Assembly (NCBI GenBank): GCA_009761415.1
Contig: QUOL01000001.1
Location: 186,001-250,000, forward strand
Source of the DNA: Sarcomyxa edulis
Lineage: Eukaryota; Basidiomycota; Agaricomycetes; Agaricales; Mycenaceae
Reading direction: 5' to 3'
DNA: 64,000 nucleotides
Shown one piece after another: positions 29,587 to 40,019 of the stretch (the first letter of the stretch is position 1; each line of letters opens with the position of its first letter). Both the position numbers and the translations under genes were made by a program. The notes under the pieces are model-generated. The model made no database searches and was not told where the DNA came from. It saw nothing but the letters and a program-made list of their open reading frames with translations.

Positions 29587-31386
29587 TTGAACTTCGTAGC
29601 ACCAATCAATATGCTATTGAACTATCTCCTCGGTGTGTAACAATGAATACTGTCTGTCTATATGTATGTCCTGACGTCCTGGCAGTCAACGGCCCTCTTA
29701 GTTTGGGTGTCATCGGCGCACCCGTTTCGACCGCCGTCAGCTATTACCTCATTTCCGCTATGCTCATGCTCACTATCACCATGCAAGCTTGGACGTCCCC
29801 GTCCAATGATGATACGGTGGACAGAGACATCGATGCCACCAACGAGTCTCGTGCAAATGGGCTTGAAGCCAGAGTTGATATGCCAAGGGATAGACACTTT
29901 TTCAAGGGGATGTCAGGTTTAGTATTAGCCGGATTTGGAGGGATAGGTGAGACCCCTCATACACGAAGACTCTTGTCATTGATTGGTGTTTTTCCATTCT
30001 ACGGTTCATCAGGCAGAACCGCTTCTCAATGTTGGTCGAAAGACATAGGGGCTCGTGAGTACTATCTTTTTTGAATAGAATAAGCTCCCTATAATGAACT
30101 GGTTTTTGCAGTTGCTGTCAGCATGTGCGCATTTCCATGTGCCCTCTCCGTTTCGCTAATCACCTTCGGCTTGACACTGTAACTGTTAGGCTCGGTCCCA
30201 ATGCATTGGCGTCTCAAGCCATCCTACTCGCCACAGCTACAACAGCAGCTCAAGCCTCCAACGCCTTGAATTTGACATCTTCTAATCGGTATCTGTGTTC
30301 CTGGCACAACCTAAATATTGCTGACTATCTATCTGTAGAATCAGGACTCTTTTGCAGAACGGGCGTACCCGCCAAGCAAGGATAGCTACTCTCGTCTCAC
30401 TACTCGCAACGCTCTGCACGGTAGTCATGATAGCGTACGCCGAAAACCATTCATTGCCGTTGTCTAGGGTCGACTGACTCTCTTGTGGGTCAGAAATGTA
30501 TTGTTAGCGTCTGCTGAGAACCTTGGCAAGGCGTTTACAAGTGATCCTAGTGAGCAATGAAACTCGGCAATCTCATTCACTGCCATTTCTTACGAAGAGA
30601 TCGCAAGTGGTGTTACAACTCGTCACGGCTACTCTCCCGCTGGTCACCATATTCCAATTATTCACCGGCCTGGGTGCCTCCATCGATGGTGCTCTGAGGG
30701 AATTTGGGAAACCTGTGAGTGCTACTTTGTCTTATGGCATTTCAATTTCTTGATCACCGATCGTCTTATCCTTAGGCGACCTACCCTACTATCAGTGCTA
30801 GGTTGGTCAACTTCCTTCCGAGCGTCACCGTCTTCTAATTCTTCCCATTGACCCCTCTAGCGCTGATTATTGTGGAGGTTCGTGATATTCCTTAGGTCAC
30901 GCCATCAATCTGCTTCTTTCTAGATCATCGGACATGTACGATTTGTGAGCTCACCGACCTGAACAGGTATCCCGCTCGGACTTTGGCTCGCTTTCAGACG
31001 TGGCTGGGGACTGTCCGGGCTCTGGGCCGGGCTAATCGTCAGCTTGGCGTACTCCGTCGTTGTTGGCCTTGTGGTTCTGATGAGGTCTATATTCTCCTCG
31101 TCCTCGAGTTATGATTTCACAATTCTTGAAAGGTCGCACGACCCGGAGAACAGCAGACAACAGTGCGATTGATGGATGACATATATACAAGAGGCTGTAA
31201 CAGTGTTCATGAAGAATACGAATAAGTTTATACGAAAACATTTTTCAAAAGGTACAGCAGTATCCACAGTAATTACTTCAGAACTATTTTTGGTGCGTGA
31301 ACATAATCAACATCTCAGCTCATCTCATAGTCATTATTGAGGTCGTTTCGCTTGCTGCTATTGAACGGCAAGAGATAAGTAACAGT

Positions 31387-34291
31387 CTAGAGGTAACACA
31401 ATGAACGCGGACTCACCAGATATGCCATTAGTTGCTGATATCCTTGCTGTCCTCCTGGGTTTGTGTTAGGCGGCGGTGTGCCAACCATCTGTTGGGGAGG
31501 CATGCCATAAGGGGCAGGGGGAGCAGGCGGTTGTTGAGATTGCGCTTGAGCGGTCTGTTGCAATAGGGCTAGGATGTTTGGAGGTAGACTACCCAAGGAG
31601 GACATGGGAGGCGGTGCTGGTGGCCCTGGTTGTGGAGTGGACGACTGAGGAGGCATGTTGCTATACGGATTATTTGGAGGTGGAGGACCTGCACTAGGGT
31701 AAGGAGGATAGTAGGAATTGGGGTTCGGAGGTGCGGGTTGCTGCATAGGCGGCACGCCAGACATACCATTCCCTGGAGGAGGCGGAGGCCCACCTGGTGC
31801 TGGTGGGCCTGCAGGAGGGACTGCACCGTTTTGAGGCTGTTTGAGAGCAGCGAGAAGCTGTTGGACAGATGTCAATCAGTTAACTGTCTGTCAAACGAAT
31901 CGAGATACTCACTTGCTGAACCCTTCGGGCTTGCTCCAAACGTTCGTCAACAGGCTGGAAGAAGTTCAAACTTTAGTATAAATGCTGTTGGTTGGCAAAT
32001 GTCACTCACAGGGGGAGGTGCGCCATAGCCACCAGCCGGGTTCGGAGGTCCGTTACCATAACCTCCAGATGGACCGCCACCACCACCTCCACCACCGTTA
32101 GGTCCATAGCCACCGTTTCTTCCGTCAAAGCGGTCATTGTATCCGCCTCCACCACCGCCACCTCCACCTCCTCCACCACCGCGACCACCTTGTCTGCCAT
32201 AGTCGTCATCATAGCGTCCTCGTCCTCCGCCTCCGCCCCCACCCCCACCTCCACCCCCACCTCGTTCACGATCCCGTCCATAGTCACCACGGCGATCATA
32301 ATCGTCGTCGTATCCTCTACCCCGACCACCACGCCCGCCTCGTACGTTACCTCGGCCACCACGACCACGCCCTCCGCGATCTTCCCAGTCGCGGCCTCCA
32401 TCATAAGGTCTATCATTCCTAGATAAACAATCAGATCGATGCAGAAAGAGATATGCGGATGATCAACGAACCTCTGTGACGATCCAGGGGGGCCGGCGGT
32501 TTCTGTATTGTCCCAAGCAAAGACAATGTCCATGACACCATCTTGCAAACCTTGATGGCGCAAACGGTCGAATGACTCATCACACGCCTAAAGAAACTAG
32601 AGTCAATACGATACATTTCAGGCACAACAAAACGATCGTCCTTACTCTTGTGTCATAGAACTCGACGTAACGTGAACTGAGAGAAAGATCAAAGTCAATT
32701 TTGAACATTGTATGAGGGCATCGAATACGCAACTCAGTACGATCTCCGACTGGCTTTACAGATTTTACATCACCAAATTGTTGGAATTTACGCCGCACTT
32801 CATTATCGTCGATCGATTGTCCTGATGCCGAGTTTCGCAGGGTGACTTGGAGAGTGCCTTGCAGCTGCTGAACACCGTGTTAGAGGAGATCATGAACGAG
32901 CGCTTCGAGAACGTACTTGATTTTTGTCACGGTCACCTCCCTTCGAATGATCATCGCGGGGTAACGAGTAGTGAACATCGATCTGATGGGAACGATAAGA
33001 CTTGATAGTAAACGTGCACAGAAATAGCCCAGACTCACAGGTCGACCACTGATCTCAGATCCTTGCAAACGTTCTCTGGCTCTCTCAGCTGCACGGAGAT
33101 CGTACTGACAATGATTCCGATTAACGTCCGCAACGAAATCCCACTTACAAGACAACTCACGTATGTTACGAACACCATGCCACGGGTTGATATTAGGTCA
33201 AAGAAAGTCTTGATTTCGCCATGCTCCTCGAATTGACGCCGCACATCATCACTATTAGTTTCGTACTACGGAAGGTCGCGAATTAAGTCAGTTTGACGCC
33301 AACGATAAGATAGAAGCAACCAAGAATAGGACGAATTTCATTCCCGTTGCTGAAAGTGAGACTCGCCTTAATATTGCGAATAAAGAGGGTACGGCAAGGG
33401 CGCTCGCGTTGGATCCGTTCTTCAATTATTGAGTCGTGGACTTTATCATCCCTTTCCTTGCGTGGACCACGCCTTGTGCGATTTCCGTAGCCATCGTCTT
33501 CGAAACTTGAGCCTGCACCGTCTAACACGGAATGAATAATTACAAGTGAGAAATTTGACGACCAAACTTGGACAGAAGAAAGCAAAGCGGGCAAAGACGT
33601 AGCACAGGAGAGCAGAGATTATAATCATCCCACTGGGTAACTCGAAGCGCCGCCTGAAGGCTGAATGTAAGATATTGAGGACCAGTCTTCAGCGCGTTCA
33701 CTGTCTGGCTGGTTTCCAAGATATAGCGGCGTCCGAATCTCACTACACGGCTTTCGCTACTCGATAGCTTAAGCTTGCAATGACGAGACACTCTCTGGGC
33801 GCCAAAGTCGATCGCATCACCAGATAAAGAGGACTGTGTGCCTTAATTTGCAATCTAAATCGATCCAGCAAGACTCCCTGTACTTTGCCCCGGGTTCTGT
33901 GTTCAGCTCAAGTTTCTAGCGCACCTTCAAAATTTCCAAAACCCTGATTAAAGCCGGTTGATGGAGGAGCAGGAGGGAATTGCGGAGGGGGTCCGCTGTT
34001 GTAATTGTTTTGATAGAAGTCTTGCGAAGGGGCCGGAGTGTCATAATTACTGTAGACACCCATGTCGCCCTGGGGAGGGCCTTGATCATAAGCCCCGTTG
34101 CTCATACTGCCACCATCGAAGTTTCCGTATCCACCACGGCCTCGACCAAACCCCCTGCCTCGAGTTGGGGCACCACCTCTTTCCTGAGTGAAGCGATGTG
34201 TACGGTCCGGTCCAGGGCCAGGCGGTGAAGCACCACCTCGGCGAGCAACAGTACTTTCGTAAGCTCCACCGTACGGATGATGTCGATTCAT
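31387..34291 (-). CDS. Mei2-like RNA-binding protein, two RRMs, RGG and Pro-rich tail
   Basis: Start ATG 34291 (MNRHHPYGG). About ten exons, including 34291-33925, 33521-33367, 33265-33161, 33104-33039, 32982-32917, 32867-32646, 32587-32472, 32418-32010, 31954-31913 and 31857-31387. RRM1 has RTLFIRNIKYET and GMVFVTYYDLRAAERA, then GRPIDVHYSLPRDD; RRM2 follows (QGTLQVTLRNSASG, EVRRKFQQFGDVKSV, RYVEFYDTRACD). This RRM pair is the Mei2-like type. A long Gly/Arg (RGG) stretch and a Pro/Gln-rich tail follow. The third, C-terminal Mei2 RRM is not seen. The intron at 33366-33266 starts with GC (AAG|GCGAGT). Intron 1 is long (about 400 nt). Likely binds RNA in cytoplasm or nucleus. The last 11 residues depend on no further splice. 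Confidence 0.82.
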
Positions 34292-34633
34292 GTTCTAGGA
34301 CTTCAGAAAGATATGTTTTGCGATTAAGTAGAAGCTTAGTGACGTGGCCGTTCCAGAGAGGAGATTATCGGATAGACGAGAAAGAGCAGGCGACGAGTAG
34401 AGCTTAACTCAGGGGGACTAAAATGATGCGAAAAACGAAAATCGATAAAGTGGTGCTAGTCGAGCTGAGTGTTGTGGTCGGAAGCAAGAAGCGATTTCGA
34501 AGCCCGCAAATTTTTTTTGCAACAACTCAGCTGAGTGGCTCGTGGGAACTTTTCTCCAACTGCCGGATGTCCCCGGTCCAATTGCAAACAGATAGATTCT
34601 ACATATACAAAACACATATCTATACCCAAACAG
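34292..34633. other. Intergenic upstream of the RRM gene
   Basis: Gap between the Snu114 stop and the RRM-gene start. No ORF of interest; contains the likely RRM promoter. Confidence 0.45.
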
Positions 34634-37600
34634 CTATCCAAGCAGATCTGCATGACCAGAAGCTGATAGCGCCAACTGTGAACAACCGTTAGAGAAAAGC
34701 AGAACGGATAATGAATCTAGAAAACTTACTACAAACTCATCATCGAGGTATTTCGACACGGCAATCTGTTCACCTAAACCTTTGCGCCGGCGAGTTTTGA
34801 GCACGAGATCTCGCGCTAGTGCTTGACCTGATGCAGGTTCTAGGGGACGGAGCTTGATACTCGTGTCCGTAGGATCACCTAACAAAACATCTCAGCACCG
34901 AAGACAACGAGAATGGAACGCGCATTGTGTCTCACCTGGAACAATTGACCAATGATCAAACACCTGCAGACAGAAGGCTTGACCTTGAGTCGCAGTTCTC
35001 AGATCCGTCTCGAAGCCATTCGCATCAATGACGGGAATGAGTGCTTTGACGGTGTAAAGTGGAGATCCTGCCTTTGGTATATCTTGTGTGACATGACCAC
35101 GTCGACGAGCTAGAACGGTATACACTGCAGAGATGCAGTCTGCTGGGGCTTGCACTTCCACGTAGTATATTGGTTCCATCAGACGAGGTGTAGCCTTGAT
35201 AAAAATTTCGTTAATGCGATGGTTCTACAAACTAGGAAATATTATTATTCACCATCAGGAAGGAAGAATAACAGACTCGACGGGCGGTAGGAACGATCTG
35301 TCCACCACCCCGGAAAATTGGCTCTTGCGCAAGACTGGCGTCTAGTACACGGAACTTCACGTTGCGCATGGCTACACGGTAAGAAAAAAATCAGTCAAAC
35401 GATCAACAATGGCACTGGATGTTTTGCTCACGTTCATCGCAAAGAGGACCTTCGCGAGCGCCCCATTGAAAGCCCTGCTTGATATGCTCCTTCACCGTAC
35501 CCAACAATTTCTTGTCAATCTGTAAGGTAGCTCCGTCAGCACAACGGCGAGAGGTCGTACCGGACGACAAATACCTGAGAAGGTAGAGTGTCGTCCAAAA
35601 GAATATTTGGCCCATTCTCATCCGGTCCGAATGCCCATATTGACCGTGACGCAAGCAAGTCCCATTGATACTTCTCTTCAAAGAACTTCCCTCGATCCTT
35701 GGCCGACATTCGCATCGTGACTCGACCTCTCTCGATGTCCTCCGCAACGCCTCTCTCCAGAGGTTCCGCAATCATGGTAATTTTGTTCCTACGATCAGTC
35801 AGAATGAGAGAGTTGGTGCGAATATATGTTGCCACTCACTTTTTATTAGGAGTGTCAGCATAGCATTTCAGAGCACTCGTCTCTAGAACAGTCTCGCAGA
35901 ACTTGGTGACAGGATCTGACACCTTGATCTCGATCTCCGAAAACAGTCTTCGCAGATCGTGCATCACACAGTCGAGATATAACTCTCCTGTTCCGATTAC
36001 GACGTGCTCGCCACTTTCCTCTACCTTTGTTGAGACTAGGGGATACGATTTATTGATACTCCGCAGACCTGAGAGCATTTTCGGGAGTTCGGAAGGTGCA
36101 ATGGGTTCTATGGCAATCTTGAGGACGGATTGTGTCATGTGTTTGATTGGCCTGAAAATATGCAGATCCTCGATGATATCGACCGAGGCTAACGTTGCAG
36201 TTTTAGAAATAGAAGCGTCGACGCCACCCAGAAGGACCAAGTTTCCAGCTGGGATTTCATCCGCCGGTATGACATAACTATGGATAATCTTGTGAGTGTG
36301 GCGCAAAAAAAGATTACAAAATGCAGCCCTCACCGAGATTCACTAATCCAGATATCTTCAACAGTGACTTTCATCATATCCTCCTCGTCTTCAGGCGAGT
36401 ATCCTTCTCCCAAAACTTTAATTTCCATCCCCTTGCGGAGAGTGCCGCTCAATATGCGACCGAAAGCCCTAAAGGACTGAGCATCGGTTGTATGATACAG
36501 CTTTGCGATCTGAACCATAACAGGACCCTCTGGATCACAGGCCTTCATCGAAGCAGCAAGGTCCGACGTCTGAGGACCTGAATATGTTCCTTCGATCTGT
36601 TGTAGGCACATCAGGACACTATGCGCTGCTCAGAATAAGGGAATATGAACGGACTTTGTTGGAAGCGCCATCGAGCGGAGAAGGAATATGATCAACAATC
36701 ACATCCACCAAGCCCGTCGCAGGCCCAAAGAACTGATCCAATACGGCCTTGAGAAGCGGTCTGACGTCCATTTTGAACATCACCGGTTTCAGAGAAATCC
36801 CCAATCCACGGAGCGTTTCCTTCAAAGTGTCAGTATCCTCACTAAGGACACCGCTATACAACTTATATAACGGTTCCATGATGAAATGAACAAAAGTTCG
36901 ATCATCTTCGGGGTCGGCTTGCTTCCGTGTGAATTTTCGCGAAGAGCTGTTGTAGTAGATGTCTCCCCAGAGGCGGTCGGCAAAAGAATCGACGTCGAAA
37001 GAGCCTGACGATATTCTTGAGTAAGGAATTTACGCAGGAAAAAGACCAATTTACCGTAGGTATCAGCATACATCTTCGCAAATGAATGGAGGGTGAAACA
37101 CCAGTTCATGTCGGTACTGGCAAAAGCGACGTTCCCGTTTTCTGGGCTCAACCGTAGTTCTGGGTCTGGGTCGATAGCGCTGATACACATTGTTGGCGGG
37201 AGGTAGGAATATTCATGTGGGCGCTCTCACCTAATGAATGTATTGATTTCTTCGATTGTGTGCTTGATCTTGTAGTATGCATCCGCAGGTTTGATACGTA
37301 GTTCAAGGATCAGTCGATCAAGTTTGTTAACAACCAATGTTATTTTGATTCCCTCTTGGAGAGCATGTCGAAGGATAGATTCTGTTCCTACCATAAGCTG
37401 TAGCTCTGTTTAGCAGAGATCTGGGATCGGATCAGAGATATAATAGGCTTACCCCCTCGACAACGTCAACTACCAAGACAATTCCATCAACTAATCGAAT
37501 AGCAGAGGCTACTTCATCAACAAAGTTCACGTGTCCTGGAGTATCGATTAAATGTATAAGATGTGATTTTCCGGACGTCGTTGACAGAACTAGGGACATG

Positions 37601-38346
37601 GGTGAGGATTTTATAGATATTTCACGCTCGCGAGAGAGTATGTGCGTGTCGGTGTATCTTGTCTGCAACAGAATCGAATTCACTATGTTTGAACCTACCT
37701 CATTGCAAAAGTTCACGCACCGGTTTGTCTGCGTCCCAGATTAGTTTATGGGTCTCAAAGACGAGCATATCTAACAGAGCTGTCTTTCCGTGGTGTAGGT
37801 GACCCACCACTGCGACATTTCGAATCATCTCCGGAAAGCCAGTCATGTTCAACAGGAACCTTTATTACAATGAGCACGAAAGCTAGGCAATGATTTGTTG
37901 GAGCTCACCCTTTGTCAAATCGGGTTTCTGGCATGTCCTTTTCTTCCACTGTCCATTTTCGAACCTTTATTGGTGCAATTATCGGCTCTGAGAGAGGTTG
38001 CGCATCCTCTTCCTGGACCATAGTCTCCACCCCTGGACCATAAACGTCTTCTGCTGACGGATAATACTGCTTATCCTCGTGTAGGACCACGGCGTTATGG
38101 GTAGGTTCTGTTCAAAATGCTGTTCGACACGGTAAGAAATCGTGTATTGACGAAACCAGACGAACCATCGATTTCCATCAAGGCATTCTCTTCTGTTCCC
38201 TGCATTGGGTCGTCATCGTAGCCTTCGAGAGGGGCAGCCTGGGGCTGCTGCACAAAGTTGTTCTGAGGGATTTCATCCTCGTCGTCCGAATCGAGGTCAG
38301 CACCAATGTAATTTCCAAACTCGTCGTAGTCCTCGAAGGATGACAT
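34634..38346 (-). CDS. SNU114: U5 snRNP GTPase Snu114/EFTUD2
   Basis: Many-exon EF-2-like GTPase. Acidic N-terminus from ATG 38346 ([15 protein letters not shown]), then [21 protein letters not shown], the Snu114 signature. GTPase motifs: G1 GHLHHGKT near 37790, G3 DTPGHVNF near 37530, G4 NKLD near 37325. EF-2-type domains II-V follow, with the C-terminus [25 protein letters not shown] matching the family, and a last exon adding [14 protein letters not shown] before TAG 34634. Part of the U5 snRNP; GTP state controls Brr2-driven spliceosome activation and disassembly. It shares a 222-bp divergent promoter region with prefoldin 1. Confidence 0.95.
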
Positions 38347-38568
38347 TGTAAGTTCGAATTATGGGGAATTCGGCGCGGGAAAAAAGGGCCAAAGCAGGGA
38401 AGCAGAGGTTATATGTCCAAGTGGTTCGTCAAGATAATGATAGCAAGAGAAAAGGACCCAGAAAATGCACAAAGGTGAGTGAGACGTGAGCGTTGAGATC
38501 AAGACCCAAATTTTCGAACTCAGACAGTCGCGGTCACTTTACGATCCACGACCATCCACTTCACGGCT
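38347..38568. promoter_or_regulatory. Divergent promoter, SNU114 and PFD1
   Basis: 222 bp between two outward-facing ATGs. No TATA box evident. Short spacing suggests shared control of the two housekeeping genes. Confidence 0.55.
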
Positions 38569-39154
38569 ATGGCATCTCTATCAGACGAAACACTCAGAAA
38601 GGTCCCTACTAGAATCCTCATATATCTTGGAACGTCGCTGAACATATTCTACAGATCCTGGCTCAGATTCAGCAGACTGCAGTCCAGTCGCAAAGAGCCC
38701 TCAATGTAGCGCGGCAACAGACTGCTGGGAAGGATCGCGAGCGTCGTATACTTCAATTGACCATCGACGAGATCGGTCAAATGGAAGGAGACATCAACCT
38801 ATATAAAGGTGTTGGGAAAATGTATGTTCAATATGTCTGCGGACGCGGTCATCGATGCTGATCGGACGTGTGTAGGTTCATGATGGTACCGCGAAAGACC
38901 ATGGAGGAAGAGCTGAAGGGACAAGAGAAGGAGCTTTCGGATGATATCAACAGCTTGAACAAAAAGGTCAGCACGTCAAGACTATATCTTGACCATATCC
39001 TCATGCACTGAAATGTTCCATAGTCTAAATTCTTGGAGAAGCAGTTCAACGATGCGCAAAATCAACTGCGTGATATTGTGAGTATCTCTGCAGCAGTCTT
39101 TCCTGCATACCTAATTCGATTTCGATCTAGTTCCACCATGCTCCGAAGCAATAA
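38569..39154 (+). CDS. PFD1: Prefoldin subunit 1
   Basis: Five exons: 38569-38601, 38655-38821, 38876-38966, 39024-39077, 39131-39154, giving 122 aa, the usual length. Sequence follows the beta-type prefoldin pattern: LSDETLRK, QSQRALNVARQQ, RERRILQLTIDEI, YKGVGKMFMMVPRKTMEEEL, then SKFLEKQFNDAQNQLRDIF. Two coiled-coil helices flank the beta hairpin. The hexameric prefoldin hands nascent actin and tubulin to the CCT chaperonin in the cytosol. Every splice keeps frame. Confidence 0.96.
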
Positions 39155-39413
39155 CCAGAATTTATTCGTCTTCTCGCTGTATCAACACCTATGGTCCATC
39201 TTTGTCTCGACGTATGTAGTAAGCTTGTATCTAATATCTCCCATTACGTGGAAAAACATTTGTTCATGGAATCAACTCATCTCGTATCCCAGTGGTAGCT
39301 AATCGCACCGATCCTAATCTATAGGTCCAGAGATCGGCTCTGAGACCTGCCTGTCAGTCGCTTTTCTGCCTTGCGGTCCCGTCCGTTGCATCTCATCCCC
39401 ACGGGCCACAAGC

Positions 39414-39741
39414 ATGCAAATTACGGGCTTGAAGGACTCCAAGGTTACTCGTCGTTACACTTCAAATGCTCATATTCCACATCTCATAGACGCCATCGTC
39501 CTCTCCTATCGATACTTACCAGAACCCATCTCAAAAATCGTCAAAGATTTCTAGCAGAGCATGGACCATTCGCGTCAACTTTTCTGTCATATCTGTTCTT
39601 TGCATGAAGGTCGACTTTGAGACGAGACACTCAAGCACTTACTTCGAGTCTCAAGGACCAGTACCAACGATCAAGCTCTACGTATGCGACAAATGGAGGA
39701 GAAAACATCTCGCATACGACGAATCACGAAGCGTTGAATAG
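39414..39741 (+). CDS. Possible short spliced gene, unrecognised
   Basis: An ATG at 39414 opens MQITGLKDSKVTRRY...LSYRYLPEPIS. A GTCAAAG..GAAG intron near 39539-39608 would join it to VDFETRHSSTYFESQGPVPT...AYDESRSVE with stop at 39741. The downstream segment looks protein-like but matches no family I know, and the splice is weak. It lies between prefoldin 1 and the GH47 stop. The rest of 39155-40019 shows nothing else. Confidence 0.3.
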
Positions 39742-40019
39742 GCACCTGTCAGACGTTATAACGACGATGATCTGGCCCTTGAGTGGCGGATTTAGTCGTG
39801 GTTTGACGCGAATTAGAATGTCTCCCTGGGTATCCAATAGACCATATATCATAGACAATAGACAACAATGGCCGTGACATCCGCGGTTTGGTGATATTAC
39901 CATGTCCGTCGTGCAAGGTGGGACTCCAGTAAACACTGGATCGCGCGAGCAGTTATCGTTTAGATACATAAAGACTACATTTTGTTGACAACAGTCGAGT
40001 ATAAAGGGGTGCATGTCGA

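Larger units (their letters stand above)
26779..31172 (+). pseudogene. MATE-family transporter gene split by a LINE
   Basis: Pieces of one MATE (multidrug and toxin extrusion) antiporter lie on both sides of a LINE. Left: VGHLSTSVLAASTISAMVTSVTGYS near 27160-27240, ALDQVLPSRG at 27320, AISLV, and ASLPAYAFNEIGRYF-like at 27545-27625. Right: APINMLLNYLLG at 29600-29632, GPLSLGVIGAPVSTAVSYYLIS at 29691-29760, LGPNALASQAILLATATTAAQ at 30192-30250, LPLVTIFQLFTGLGASIDGALREFGKP at 30635-30714 and GIPLGLWLAFRRGWGLSGLWAGLIV at 30968-31040. Many introns; the exon model is incomplete. MATE proteins export organic compounds by H+/Na+ antiport. With 1.8 kb of LINE in a coding exon the gene should be inactive unless spliced around. 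Excluding the LINE, the reading frame across the insertion site is intact. Confidence 0.8.

Noticed and set aside
29578..29609. LINE ORF starting at 29609 in host DNA
   Set aside because: The frame crosses the target duplication into MATE sequence by chance; the LINE ends at 29577.
31315..31386. Additional last exon of the RRM gene
   Set aside because: It keeps frame, but the intron would be only 30 nt; the simple stop at 31387 is preferred.
32006..32563. Separate Val/Met-rich minus-strand ORF of 185 codons
   Set aside because: It is the wrong-frame shadow of the Gly-rich RGG exon of the RRM gene.
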